Shown here: one piece after another, positions 17,405-27,742 of the stretch
How positions within the stretch are numbered: the first letter of the stretch is position 1
How the letters are laid out: each line of letters opens with the position of its first letter
Source of the DNA: Devosia sp.
Lineage (GTDB): Bacteria; Pseudomonadota; Alphaproteobacteria; Rhizobiales; Devosiaceae
Length of the DNA stretch: 64,000 nucleotides
Reading direction: 5' to 3'
NCBI RefSeq assembly: GCF_028290625.1
Contig: NZ_JAQGJM010000044.1
Coordinates: 32,681-96,680, forward strand
The notes under the pieces: model-generated
What the model saw: the letters and a program-made list of their open reading frames with translations, nothing else
The model's database searches: none
What the model was told of the DNA's origin: nothing
Position numbers and translations under genes: made by a program

Positions 17405-19970
17405 CGTTACGCACCACTTCGGTTCCGTCCACGGCGTTGCGGACGATGAGATTGTACTTTCCGGCCTTGTCGAAATCGCGGTTGGCCAGGGTCAGCCAGA
17501 CTTCCTTCTTCCAGTCCTCGTTCATCTGAGGACTGGTGCTGTCGAGCGTCACCGTCATGACGTTGGAGATTGGTTCGCCGTTCGCATAGATGCCGACCGT
17601 TACACTGGCCGCTTTGACGCGATCCGAAACCGGCTCGGTCTGCAGTACCGTGATGCGTCGCCGGCTCGAGGTGATCTTGGTGTCATGGCCGAACAGCGTG
17701 AGCCGGACGTTCCGCGTCTTGGTATCCTCCCGAGCCTTGCCGTACTTGTGGCTGACCTTGATGATCGGGACACAGATTTCCTGCAGCATGGCACCGCCAT
17801 GAACGAACCGCGCACCTCCGACGAAGTGGAACAGATTGGCGCCCTTGGGCACCCAGAACTCCGTGTCGTCCCGGACGTTGGAAGTGGTCGACATCTTGCC
17901 ATGCCAGGCGCGATCGCTCTCGCCCAGGTTCTTGCCGATCACGTACCGCTTCTTCGACTTGGTGGCATCGTCAGACTTGATGTCGATAGCGTTGCGTTCG
18001 ACCTGGGAAGGCGGCGTCTCCTGGAACAGGAAACCATGGTCGGCGGTAATGACGATGTTGTTGCCGTTGAGGCTGTTGACGATGTGTTTCACCAGGGCGG
18101 TTATGTCGTTGATGGTGTTGCGAACCGCTCGGAATGTCTCCTCCTCGTTCCCCGTATCGGCAGTTTGGTCTATCTGGTTATGGTAGATGTAGACGACCTT
18201 CTTGCCCTCGACGAAGGCGCGCCCATCGACCTTTTTCATGGCCATGATGTCTTCGGCCTTGATGGCAACGCCAGCGTGTTGGGCCAGGATCTTGTTTCGG
18301 TTCTCGAGCCCGGATGAGGACTTCCCGTCCACCAGGACGTTAGCGTTGGCCGCCATGGTCAATGCCATGTGAGGAAGCAGCGATGCCATCCCCAGCGCCG
18401 TGTACGAGGGCAGGACGCTAAGCTGAGACGAGAGTTGGGCGGTAAGGCGCTCGGTGCCGTTCAACTGGGTCGCGAGCTCCTGTGCCGCTTCATAGCGGAA
18501 GGCGTCGCTTATGATGACGAACGAACGCCGCTCGTCGCCCTTGTCGATGTGAGGCTGGACGTGGGCATTGAAGAACCGTGCCTGGCGATCGACGCCCGGT
18601 ACGTGCCACTCGGTCGAGATCATCGTTTCGGCAAACTTGCCCCATGCCAGGGCGAGCTTGGCAACATAGCCGTTGCAGTAGATATCCTCGATCGATGCAC
18701 GCAGGGGCTTTACGATATCCCAACCCTCGCGCTCGACCTCGTCCGCGGCCTCGCAGAACAAACGGTAGAGCTGGTCCACCCGATAGAGTTTGGTTTCGTA
18801 GGCGGTCCAGAATTTCTCCGCGCTTGGATAGGCGAAACCGTGCGGATAGTCGCGTCGGAATGCGAACAACTCTGCAGCGTGCACCAGGGCATCGTACACC
18901 CGGGACAGCGTGTGGCGTGGTGCCTCCGGGGCGTTGCCCCATTTCGGATTGGCCCAGTATCCATCCTGTCTGATCGAGGCGAGCTCGTTCACTTCGGCTA
19001 CGTCCACCACCACCTTGGTCTCGGTGATGCGGCGGGCCAGCTGGCTGGCGATGATTTTTTCGCCCACCAAGAAGGTCTTGGCGTTCTTGAGAACCTCCAC
19101 GTCCACATTCTGGAGGATGTCACCAAGATGTAGGGCCTCGGCGACCTCGGAAGAGATAACGTCGTAGCTCTGGTGCCGAAGTGCGCTATCACGCCAGCGA
19201 TCCAAGAGCACAATTGCGTTCGCTACTCCGGCGTTCGGCAGCATGAGGTGCTTAATTCCGACAGGCGTACTGCCGTTCAGGGCCCGTCCGAAATCCGTCG
19301 CCATTAGCCGGATCGCCAGGGTGCGAAGCGACGGTTCCATTTCCGTGTACCCGAACGTGCGCTGGCACTCGGCCCAGAAAACTTCATCCACACCGTACTT
19401 CTGGAACTCGTCCCAGACGGCGGGCGAGGCAGCGAGGTCGCGAGCAGCCGCTACCTGCTCGAAAACGGCCATAAGCAGTTGAAAGAATTCGGTCTGGCCG
19501 GACTTCAACAGCACGGCCATGATCTTCAGGTCAATTTCGATCTCGCCATCGGTCGGCAGGATCAAACGCGCAAGGCGGTCCACCCGGTCCTGGCTGGCGA
19601 AGAATTTTGACCTGGCGGCGATGTGGTCACGTAGCGAGGGGCGCTGGAGCCCCATGTCGCGAAGAAGGATGCTCGATCGATCAGCGGAGAACGAAGCCGC
19701 GTAGTGCCTGATATCGAGGAACCAGTCTTCGTCGACAGGCGGGCGTTGGCCGGTCGCGTAGATGAGGTACTTGTTGTCCGGACGGCCCAACTCGATCTCG
19801 ATCTTCTTCTCGAGTGGCGCGTAGTCGGCGACGTTCACAATCTCAACGTCTGACAGCTCCAGGTGGGACAGGGCATCGATGAACTCGCCATCAATATCCT
19901 GCCAGAAGACCAGCCTGTTGCTGTCGAACAATCGTGAAAGGCTTTCGCCAAGGCGTTGGTTATCTGTCAC
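17367..19970 (-). CDS. pglZ: BREX phosphatase-fold protein PglZ
   Basis: This 867-residue protein has the alkaline-phosphatase-superfamily core of PglZ. Metal-site sequences include FVIISDAFRYE and the C-terminal VITADHGFLFQ. PglZ is one of the two proteins found in nearly all BREX types. It is needed for both host methylation and phage exclusion, and it binds other BREX subunits. The ATG overlaps the pglX stop by four bases, and the 3' end contains the brxL start. Tight coupling with both neighbours indicates one transcript. Confidence 0.95.
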   Translation of the reverse strand: MTDNQRLGESLSRLFDSNRLVFWQDIDGEFIDALSHLELSDVEIVNVADYAPLEKKIEIELGRPDNKYLIYATGQRPPVDEDWFLDIRHYAASFSADRSSILLRDMGLQRPSLRDHIAARSKFFASQDRVDRLARLILPTDGEIEIDLKIMAVLLKSGQTEFFQLLMAVFEQVAAARDLAASPAVWDEFQKYGVDEVFWAECQRTFGYTEMEPSLRTLAIRLMATDFGRALNGSTPVGIKHLMLPNAGVANAIVLLDRWRDSALRHQSYDVISSEVAEALHLGDILQNVDVEVLKNAKTFLVGEKIIASQLARRITETKVVVDVAEVNELASIRQDGYWANPKWGNAPEAPRHTLSRVYDALVHAAELFAFRRDYPHGFAYPSAEKFWTAYETKLYRVDQLYRLFCEAADEVEREGWDIVKPLRASIEDIYCNGYVAKLALAWGKFAETMISTEWHVPGVDRQARFFNAHVQPHIDKGDERRSFVIISDAFRYEAAQELATQLNGTERLTAQLSSQLSVLPSYTALGMASLLPHMALTMAANANVLVDGKSSSGLENRNKILAQHAGVAIKAEDIMAMKKVDGRAFVEGKKVVYIYHNQIDQTADTGNEEETFRAVRNTINDITALVKHIVNSLNGNNIVITADHGFLFQETPPSQVERNAIDIKSDDATKSKKRYVIGKNLGESDRAWHGKMSTTSNVRDDTEFWVPKGANLFHFVGGARFVHGGAMLQEICVPIIKVSHKYGKAREDTKTRNVRLTLFGHDTKITSSRRRITVLQTEPVSDRVKAASVTVGIYANGEPISNVMTVTLDSTSPQMNEDWKKEVWLTLANRDFDKAGKYNLIVRNAVDGTEVVRNDVVIDLAFSNDF

Positions 19971-22900
19971 TCGTCGCCACCGCCGGTGATGACCTTCACG
20001 TCGGCCAGCAGGTCACCAAACTTGCCGTAGTTGACCTTAACGCCGTCATCGAGATTCAGCGTGATACGCTGATCGGCGTAATGATGGAGTTTTTCTTCGA
20101 AACGTCGCAACTCTTCTTGCTGCTTCAGCAGCTTCGAACGCTCGTTGCCAATTCGTTTCCGTTCTACGCTCGATAGGGATGAAGACAGGAAGTCCGAAGC
20201 CAGTCGATCGAGACGATTGGACATAAGCGACTGCAACGGCACAACATATTCCAAACGCATACGGGCCAGCGTGCTCCCGTTGTAGCGGTGCATATATACC
20301 AACGCCTCGAACGCCTTCTCCTTGCCGCTGGAAAAGAGCCAGTATATGGGGCGCCTCCGATAGCGCCGAATGTGGTCCTTAAAGAAATCGCGGCTGAAAA
20401 AGCGACGAATAGTTTCGACGGGCACTTCACCGGACTTTGGACCCAACGCCTGCGCTAATGTTCGTGCGCTTTCACCCCTACTTTCAGAAGGCCACGCGAC
20501 GCGGCAGAATTCCTGAAGTTTGTTTGCGGCATCATCAAGAAACCACTCCCCCTCCGTTATGGGAACGATGCCGTCATTATCAGGCGCAAAATCCCCGTAT
20601 GCACCGTGGTCGAACCCCTCATCGCCGGCGCCAGCATACTGCACCCCCGGCGCACCCATGCCGAAGCGTCCCATCATGCACCCAACAGAATATGAAATCA
20701 GATCCTTAATCTCGGCGTTTGAGTCAAAGACACTAAGCGTAAGGTCCTTATCAAGAACCTGATCGTCCATCTCTCCGCTCAAATTGTACGCCAAGATAAA
20801 GGCGGCGTTATTCATCGTCTCCAAGGTGCGTGCTCGTTCTCTTCGATTCGCAATTGTGGCGCTCCTTGAGACTAGTTCCGCAGCAAGATTATCTTTTCCA
20901 GACAACAGGGGTTGACCACCGAAATTCCAGGACGTTTCGCGCTCATCCCAGTCGTGCCTTGCAATCGCAACTAACTCCTCAATTGTATGCTGACTGAAAT
21001 TTTCAACTGACGTGGGAATTGGAAAGCGCGCAATTTGTCCAACACCAAAGTGCACAGTCGGGCAGAGTATCTGCAGGAATACTTCGGCAACTTTGGAGCT
21101 AAGCGCACCTAAGTAGAGCAGATTGGATTCGCTGCCATAGATCATGGGCCCGGCGTCTGTAGGAAGAAATCCGGGGTCGACAAGACGGCAGGAAAAGCTG
21201 GAAATGGAAACGTCGTTCCAAGACACGCCCGGTTGTCCATAAAAGCCTTCGTTCCGGACAGCGGATTTCGGCTTCCCATTCACATCTACAACGGCCTTTA
21301 CGGCACTGCCGTTATGCTCCCAATTCACCACGTAGTCATTGTTCCCGTACCACCTGCGGTAATCTCCGCCCTTCGTGATAGGAAACCATTTCTCGCCGCC
21401 AAACGGCCTAAAGTCTGCCAACGAAATTTCGTGCCAAAGACGGTAGAAAGTATCTGTACCGCTGGCGCTGAACCCCTTTTTAGCAGCATCACCAATGAAG
21501 GTTCCGACCCCGAAAGCGGCGAGTGTGGCGGCTGAGGTCCAATACGCTATGGGTGCGGTTGGAACTTTCGTCAGCTCAGAAACTGACTTCCCGTATCGTG
21601 GATTGGAAAAAAAGGATTGTGACAGCACCTCGTTGCTGTGAACCTGGCCGGGACGATCAAATAGTCGAGTGTAGGTCGCTTGATAATCCGAATGGAGGCC
21701 AGCCCGGGCCGAGAAGGCAGAAGTGCCGAAATCCGAACCAAATGCGCCGCGACCAATATGAACCAAGCTCGTAAAGGGAGCTGCCTCGTATATCAGCCTC
21801 CGAGTTTCCTCAAATGAGGAAAGAAACATCCAGTTTTGGAATGCAATAAAACTTACGTATCCAGACTTAGCAGCGACAAAGTCAATTCCGCGTTCAAAAA
21901 ACATAGAGTACAGATCATTTTTGGACTTTGGATAATTAACATTTGAGAAATTCTTCAACAAAGTACAGTAGTAATTACTTCCCATATACGGCGGATTTGC
22001 AGCAACGGCGTCGTATGAATTTGATAGAATTTCTGCCTGCAGTAACAAAGGCGCAAGATTTGAAATAATTAAATCTAGCTTTGACTTTCCAACAAGGTCG
22101 TTTACGACAAGTTTATCCAGACAATTCTTCAGATTGGCGAGTATCTCTGCGGTTTGTTTTGTAATTTTGACGAGAGAGCCGTATGTCTTCGCCCCGGCAA
22201 ATAAATTTACTACTTGCGTGATGCTTTCACGCATATCTTCTGTTAGGGCGGCGTTTTTCCCCGTCTCGCTGCTTTTGTTTTCTGCACCATTGTCCGAGGA
22301 ATTTGACAGCAATCCCAAGACTTCAGCGAAATTTACATTCTTACTGTCACGAATAGCAACGATTGAAAGGCGAACTGGGTCAATTGTGGATAGTATATTT
22401 CGGTCATCTACTCGGGCCTTCATGAGCAGTGCAAACGCTGACATCTGCGCCGCGCGCTCATCAATGTCCAAACCGTAGAGATTATTTTCCAATATCAAGC
22501 GCGGTATCTCGCGCGAGCGGTAGCCGCGCTCCAAGTACATCTCTTTAAAAAGGTCATAAGCCTCCACCAGGATGTGGCCGGAGCCGCTGGCTGGATCAAG
22601 AAAAGTAATTGTCTGTGGGTCCAGAGATCTTGGAGTCTCTGTCTCGATCTGTTCCTGTACGTTGGCGGGTTGTGCATTTGGGGCGATGAAATATTGCATC
22701 TTGTGGCGCAGCGGCGACGCCGGATTGCTATCCAACCACTTCGCGCCTAGCGAGTTCTGAACCATGTACTTCACTATCCAGTTTGGTGTGAAGAGCTGGG
22801 TGGCCGCCGGAATGTCTTCCGACTTGACCACCTTGCCGATTACCTGATCTTTTTTCTCTGAAATGTAGAACTGATAAAGCCATCCGATGATTTCGATGTG

Positions 22901-23512
22901 CCGCCAGTCGGTCTCAGGCACGCGGTCGACCATCTGCCGGATAATGGAATCAGAGTGGAGGAGGTTATCGGGAAGCAGCAGCTCGGTCTCGTCGTTGATC
23001 TTTTCGAACAGGAATGGCATGGCCGCGTGCAAGGCATTGCACTGGGCGACTAGCAGTAGACGATAGAGTTCTTCATCCTTCGAGCCGTCCAGCTTCAGCG
23101 CGACGACGGCCTCTCGTTTCAGTCCGGGGAAGTCGACACTGGCGGCTTTTTCAACAATTTCAGGTGTTGCGGCGCCAGCCGGATGACTGAGGACGCGGAG
23201 ACCATGGTCTAGGTAGTCGTGAAGCTCCATATAGCGAATGGCGGCGAACCGATTGAACCAGGTATAGGCCACCTCATCCATAACCTGCTGGTATCCGCGG
23301 ATGCGGATTTTCTCGTCCAGATCCAGGCGTTGGCGTGCGATGGAGATGGGGAAAGGTTGGCCGTTGATGATGGCGACGCTACCTTCGGTGCGGACCTCCG
23401 CATTGCCCGCCTCGGTGATGCCGAATTTGGCCGCCCGCGCTTTCACTGCCGCGATAAACTCGCGGCGAGCCTGGGGGGCATAAGACTTCAAAACACCGGT
23501 ATTGATCGCCAT
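19967..23512 (-). CDS. pglX: BREX type I adenine-specific DNA methyltransferase PglX
   Basis: This 1181-residue protein methylates the N6 of an adenine in a short asymmetric site, marking host DNA so the BREX complex spares it. S-adenosylmethionine motif I is DPASGSGHILVEAYDLF (about 305-320), and the catalytic motif IV is NPPYMGSNYY (about 503). The C-terminal ~500 residues contain the target-recognition region, which differs between strains, so the recognised site cannot be read from sequence. The stretch 20.7-22.6 kb is visibly richer in A/T than the rest of the operon, which fits exchange of the recognition part. Coupled to pglZ. Confidence 0.96.
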   Translation of the reverse strand: MAINTGVLKSYAPQARREFIAAVKARAAKFGITEAGNAEVRTEGSVAIINGQPFPISIARQRLDLDEKIRIRGYQQVMDEVAYTWFNRFAAIRYMELHDYLDHGLRVLSHPAGAATPEIVEKAASVDFPGLKREAVVALKLDGSKDEELYRLLLVAQCNALHAAMPFLFEKINDETELLLPDNLLHSDSIIRQMVDRVPETDWRHIEIIGWLYQFYISEKKDQVIGKVVKSEDIPAATQLFTPNWIVKYMVQNSLGAKWLDSNPASPLRHKMQYFIAPNAQPANVQEQIETETPRSLDPQTITFLDPASGSGHILVEAYDLFKEMYLERGYRSREIPRLILENNLYGLDIDERAAQMSAFALLMKARVDDRNILSTIDPVRLSIVAIRDSKNVNFAEVLGLLSNSSDNGAENKSSETGKNAALTEDMRESITQVVNLFAGAKTYGSLVKITKQTAEILANLKNCLDKLVVNDLVGKSKLDLIISNLAPLLLQAEILSNSYDAVAANPPYMGSNYYCTLLKNFSNVNYPKSKNDLYSMFFERGIDFVAAKSGYVSFIAFQNWMFLSSFEETRRLIYEAAPFTSLVHIGRGAFGSDFGTSAFSARAGLHSDYQATYTRLFDRPGQVHSNEVLSQSFFSNPRYGKSVSELTKVPTAPIAYWTSAATLAAFGVGTFIGDAAKKGFSASGTDTFYRLWHEISLADFRPFGGEKWFPITKGGDYRRWYGNNDYVVNWEHNGSAVKAVVDVNGKPKSAVRNEGFYGQPGVSWNDVSISSFSCRLVDPGFLPTDAGPMIYGSESNLLYLGALSSKVAEVFLQILCPTVHFGVGQIARFPIPTSVENFSQHTIEELVAIARHDWDERETSWNFGGQPLLSGKDNLAAELVSRSATIANRRERARTLETMNNAAFILAYNLSGEMDDQVLDKDLTLSVFDSNAEIKDLISYSVGCMMGRFGMGAPGVQYAGAGDEGFDHGAYGDFAPDNDGIVPITEGEWFLDDAANKLQEFCRVAWPSESRGESARTLAQALGPKSGEVPVETIRRFFSRDFFKDHIRRYRRRPIYWLFSSGKEKAFEALVYMHRYNGSTLARMRLEYVVPLQSLMSNRLDRLASDFLSSSLSSVERKRIGNERSKLLKQQEELRRFEEKLHHYADQRITLNLDDGVKVNYGKFGDLLADVKVITGGGDE

Positions 23513-23529
23513 TATGGATGGTCTCGTTT

Positions 23530-26500
23530 CTAGCGGATTTCGACGCGTTCGTTGTTCTTCAGGGCCGCAAGAAGACGGTCTTCAAGCGCCTTGAGAAATT
23601 TCTCCGCTTCTGCTGCGGTCTCGATGAATTCGCCTGCCTTAAGGAGGTCGGCAGTCCGCAGGATCGAGCGTTTTTTCACCATCGGGGCAATCCGCGTATC
23701 GACCAACCGGGGTGCCGGGCCTGCTGGCTCTGACATCCCAGGAGTTGGTGGCGTCGGCGCGGGTGGCTTCCTGATCTGGGCGCCTTCCAGCTCGACCAAA
23801 TCGAAAGCCTCGTCATAGGCCTCCTTGGCTTGGTTCTGCAGCTGGTAGATATGCGCGATGCTTTCCTGAGCAGCGATCTGCTTTCGGATATTTTGTAGGG
23901 GGCGCAGTGCCCGGTTGCTGAAATCGCCCGACAGATGATGCCGGTTGAGCTCCGCCTGGACGAGGCTAATGCGCTCGTCAACCTGTTGGAAGGCGTGGTC
24001 ACGGCGCGAGGTCACCAGCGTCGTGTTCACTTCGTCTATCTTGGAGGTTAGCGCAGCACCCTCGCGGATCGACCCGTAGGGCTCCGGCATGGCCAGGATC
24101 GCAGCGATACGATCCAGCGCGACGGTGGCGGCGTCATCCTTCCGGAGCTCCGCATCATTGGCCTTGAAGCGGTCCAGTGCGGACCGCATGTCGTCCCATG
24201 GCTTCTTCTGGTTCGTGTAAAAGCCTTGCACGTCCGCGTAGTCGTCGGCGATGTCGAGGAGGTCTGCCTTGTTGTCGTACAGGTGGCTCAGGAATTCCGA
24301 CGCATCCTCGATGGCGAGAGCTTTCCGGATTACGCCGTTGGCATCCGCAATTTCGGACTTGCCCGGATAGCTGCCCGTATCGGCCAGCTGCAACCAGCCC
24401 TTCAGGTTGACCGACCATTCCGCCAGGAGTTCACGCAACTCCTTGGCAAGACCGTCCTCGTTGTCCGGCCCGACTTTGCTGAACATCGTCCGTCCAAGTT
24501 CGCGGACCTTCTGCAGGACGTCGCGATCCACAGTTTTGCGGACATGCACCGTGACGCGACGCCACTTGTTGGGGCCATCGATAGCATCCCAAATTTTCTC
24601 GCGCTGGAGGGTGTGCCCGTCCACAGCCAGCGAGAGCTCGCCGAGGCTGATCAAGCGTGCGACCAGCAGGACAGTTTCCCACTCGTTCCATCCAAAGGGA
24701 CGGCGGGCGAACCGACCCGCGGCGAGCTCGAATAGGACAACCTGCTTGCTGCTGGCCTGCATCAGCTTGATGTACTCGCGGACCTCCGTGATCGCTCCCG
24801 AATTGTGGTCACCACCCTTGAGGTCTAGCCCTTCGTCCAGCGTCTCGCGCAAGGCAGCCGGGATCTCTCGACGGGGATCTTCCGATCTGTGGGTCAACAG
24901 ATCCAGTTTCTTGAATGTGTTGTCTACGAGGTAGTCAAGCGCGTCATCAGCGATGGCTTGGGCGCTACCGCCACTGTTTTCGACATGCTGACCCGCGATG
25001 TAGATTTTCGACTCCCGGACCAGCCGGTCCAGGACGATCTTGATGCGTTCGCGCCGTTCGCTGTTCTCGGTCTGCTGGTCGCGGATGATCACCGTCACGG
25101 ATTGGGGCTGCGAGCCATCAAGCTTCCGCAACGCCAGCTTTTCCGTCTGGAGGTAGCGCTTGACCTCTCGCGCGAGATCCTTCTCGTTCCCCAACACCAG
25201 GATGACCTGGCCATCGTTATCGGTGCTTTTGAGTGTCGCGGCAGCGTCGCCATAGTCGCCGTATTCGTCACTCAGTGGCGTGATGACATTGAAGGTCAGT
25301 GACCCGTCGATCCGGCTAGAGAACGGCGCCCCATCAGTCAGGCGGTTGATGTCAAAATCATTGCCGGTGGCCTTGTGGCGGAATTTTCCACGGGTCAGGT
25401 TACGCAGTACCTCCTCGAACACGATGCTGTTGAGAAGCTTGGTCTCCTCCGCGCCGGTATTCTCGATCTTGGAGATCTCGCGGGAAATGTCCCGCTCCTC
25501 ATTCGTGAGGAAATAGTAGTTCTCACCGTTCCGGTTGACGAGCGTTTGGCCTTCGAGGCGCTGGAGGCTATCCTCGATCTTGCGCTTGATCGCCAAGCGG
25601 TCGGCATCAATCTTGTCGATGAACAGGGTGACGAGGTTGTCGACATTACCCTTGATCTCGTCGATGTAGCGGATCAGGAACAGGGTTTTTAATAGGTCGG
25701 CATCGAACGCCTCGAGGCTTTCGTTGCTCTCCACTCCCTTGATAGCGCGCCGAACGATATCCTCAAGAAAACTCTCGATAGCCGGGTAGAAGTAGTGGAA
25801 CGGAACTAGGCGACCGGTTTCATCGTCTGCAACAGTAAGGACGGCTGTGCGGAACGCATCGAGCATCGACCGCTCGCCCTTGGCCAGGTGCGCGCCGGTG
25901 GCGCCATGCAGGCGGCTGGCATCGAACACCTTCTGGACCAGTTGGAACTGGTACGGGACGAACGGATAGACGGCAGCGAAGTCCTCGTCGCCGGCGTAGG
26001 CCTTGAAGGTCATGCCGGTTTCGCGGAAGCTTACCTGGTTCCTGAGGATGTCGGCCTTGGTGCCGAACAAGGTCTTCAGATCCGCGGTCGCTTCGGTCGT
26101 CTTCGCCAACAGCCTTTTCTGGATGACCTCGTTGGCATGCGCGCCGGAGAGGGACAAGCGCGTCTTGAACCGACCCTGGATCTTAGAGAAGTCATTGGCG
26201 GCGGTGGACCGCAACTCGCCGAGGATCGTGTCCATGTCGGCTTGGGAGGTGACCAGAACCCAGGCACGGCCACCGCACACCGTGCCCAGGTTCTCCACGA
26301 TCGTCTGGAGGTTGAGCATCAGCTTGCTGTCGGTGCCGATGAAGGCGCCGATCTCGTCGGCCAGGAAGACCAGGCGATCGATGCCGCTTGCGTCGAGATA
26401 CTCCGCCACCCATTTGGCGAAGTTCTCGATCGTAGGCTTGAAGTCGGCCTGGAATTTCTCGAACCAACGATCGGCATCGCCGGAGCTGAGATTCACCGCC

Positions 26501-27156
26501 GCGCTCAACGCCGTCATGGTGGCGTCGATGTGGAATTGGTAGGCGTCGCGTTCGTCCACCCACTTGCTACCGGTTTCATTTTCAAAAGCATCGTGGAAAA
26601 CCTGCAGCTTGCCTTTGGAAGCAAGGTATCGTTCCAGGTGCGCGATATGGGTGTGGTCGGCGCAGTAGCCGAGCTTCTCGTTCAGCACCCGAAGGAAAAC
26701 GCCGAGGATTACCCTCTCGTCCTGGCTGTCGGCCTTGCTGTCGACGTTGAACAGTATGGTCTGGGTATTGATGCCGACTGCACGTTGCATGTCGGCGGCA
26801 AGCATCGGGTCCTGAATCTTGCCGTCGAAAAAGTCGATGGCCTGACGCGTGCGCCCACCCACGGTTACGGTGGTGTTCTCCAGGATGTACGACAGGATCT
26901 TGAGGAAGTGGGATTTGCCGGATCCGAAAAAACCGCTGATCCACACGCCGTTCTTGCTGGCGTCAGGTGCGTCACCGCGATCACGTCCACCTGCGAGGTA
27001 AGCGTCGAGGAAATGCCTGAAATGCTCGTCTAGTTCTCTAGTGACGACGTATTCGTCGAGCTCTTGCCAGATGCTTTCCGCATCCATCTGGTCAGCCTTG
27101 ATGACACCATTGATCTCGCGACGGACCGGCTTGGCAAAGAGGTTTTCGATGATCAT
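23530..27156 (-). CDS. brxC: BREX ATPase BrxC
   Basis: This 1208-residue protein is a large P-loop ATPase of the BrxC/PglY group. The N-terminus MIIENLFAKPVRREINGVIK is characteristic. Walker A is GFFGSGKSHFLK (75-86), and a Walker B-like stretch RLVFLADEIGAFIG follows. Long helical regions and a Pro-rich linker (KPPAPTPPTPG) come before the C-terminus. BrxC is essential for phage exclusion and is thought to assemble with BrxB, PglZ and PglX. It lies 13 bp downstream of brxB and 17 bp before pglX. Confidence 0.95.
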   Translation of the reverse strand: MIIENLFAKPVRREINGVIKADQMDAESIWQELDEYVVTRELDEHFRHFLDAYLAGGRDRGDAPDASKNGVWISGFFGSGKSHFLKILSYILENTTVTVGGRTRQAIDFFDGKIQDPMLAADMQRAVGINTQTILFNVDSKADSQDERVILGVFLRVLNEKLGYCADHTHIAHLERYLASKGKLQVFHDAFENETGSKWVDERDAYQFHIDATMTALSAAVNLSSGDADRWFEKFQADFKPTIENFAKWVAEYLDASGIDRLVFLADEIGAFIGTDSKLMLNLQTIVENLGTVCGGRAWVLVTSQADMDTILGELRSTAANDFSKIQGRFKTRLSLSGAHANEVIQKRLLAKTTEATADLKTLFGTKADILRNQVSFRETGMTFKAYAGDEDFAAVYPFVPYQFQLVQKVFDASRLHGATGAHLAKGERSMLDAFRTAVLTVADDETGRLVPFHYFYPAIESFLEDIVRRAIKGVESNESLEAFDADLLKTLFLIRYIDEIKGNVDNLVTLFIDKIDADRLAIKRKIEDSLQRLEGQTLVNRNGENYYFLTNEERDISREISKIENTGAEETKLLNSIVFEEVLRNLTRGKFRHKATGNDFDINRLTDGAPFSSRIDGSLTFNVITPLSDEYGDYGDAAATLKSTDNDGQVILVLGNEKDLAREVKRYLQTEKLALRKLDGSQPQSVTVIIRDQQTENSERRERIKIVLDRLVRESKIYIAGQHVENSGGSAQAIADDALDYLVDNTFKKLDLLTHRSEDPRREIPAALRETLDEGLDLKGGDHNSGAITEVREYIKLMQASSKQVVLFELAAGRFARRPFGWNEWETVLLVARLISLGELSLAVDGHTLQREKIWDAIDGPNKWRRVTVHVRKTVDRDVLQKVRELGRTMFSKVGPDNEDGLAKELRELLAEWSVNLKGWLQLADTGSYPGKSEIADANGVIRKALAIEDASEFLSHLYDNKADLLDIADDYADVQGFYTNQKKPWDDMRSALDRFKANDAELRKDDAATVALDRIAAILAMPEPYGSIREGAALTSKIDEVNTTLVTSRRDHAFQQVDERISLVQAELNRHHLSGDFSNRALRPLQNIRKQIAAQESIAHIYQLQNQAKEAYDEAFDLVELEGAQIRKPPAPTPPTPGMSEPAGPAPRLVDTRIAPMVKKRSILRTADLLKAGEFIETAAEAEKFLKALEDRLLAALKNNERVEIR

Positions 27157-27169
27157 CAGTCAGTCCGTT

Positions 27170-27742
27170 CTATTGGGCCAAGCGGAAGGCGCGGTAGTAG
27201 GGTTTGTCGCTCAGTTCGCCGAAAAGACGTAGGGTCTGCCCGTCATAAATGCCGGGATAGAAGAAGACCAAGGGCGTCCCGCTGAAGTGAGGCTGAAGAG
27301 CGTTAAGCAGGTTGTGAACCCGAACAAGTGGATAGGCAGAACCTACGCCGGAGACGAGTACGACATCAGTGTCCGTCGGCTTGCATCGATCCACAAGTGC
27401 CCGGGCGACTTTCTGTGCATCCAACGGGCCACGCAGGGCGTTCAGGGTTGCTGCCGTGCCCTTGGCCTTTTGCATCGCATATGACTTATCGAGGAACTTG
27501 CGCTCGGTGAGGATGTCACGCACCAGTTCCAGCAAGTTGACGTGCGACAACTTCAGTCCCTGCCTTTTCTTGGGGGCCTGATGGACGATGGACTCAACGT
27601 GTTTCCTTACGTCTTCTTCCCGCTCCGGCGGGTAGTCGAAAACCCAGAACGGCATATCCCCGCTGAGCCCGCGGGATTCGAGAAAGTCGTCCGAAGTTAT
27701 GCGGTCGAGGACAGAGTTCAGCCTCGCGTCGAGATTCGTCAT
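27170..27742 (-). CDS. brxB: BREX protein BrxB (DUF1788)
   Basis: The 190-residue length fits BrxB. Family features include the N-terminal LDARLNSVLDRITSDDFL, the FWVFDYPPEREEDVR block, SGVGSAYPLVRVHNLLNAL and the near-terminal VFFYPGIYDGQTLRLFG. BrxB is a small cytoplasmic adaptor required by type I BREX. The start overlaps the brxA stop by four bases (ATGA), and brxC follows 13 bp later. Confidence 0.93.
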   Translation of the reverse strand: MTNLDARLNSVLDRITSDDFLESRGLSGDMPFWVFDYPPEREEDVRKHVESIVHQAPKKRQGLKLSHVNLLELVRDILTERKFLDKSYAMQKAKGTAATLNALRGPLDAQKVARALVDRCKPTDTDVVLVSGVGSAYPLVRVHNLLNALQPHFSGTPLVFFYPGIYDGQTLRLFGELSDKPYYRAFRLAQ

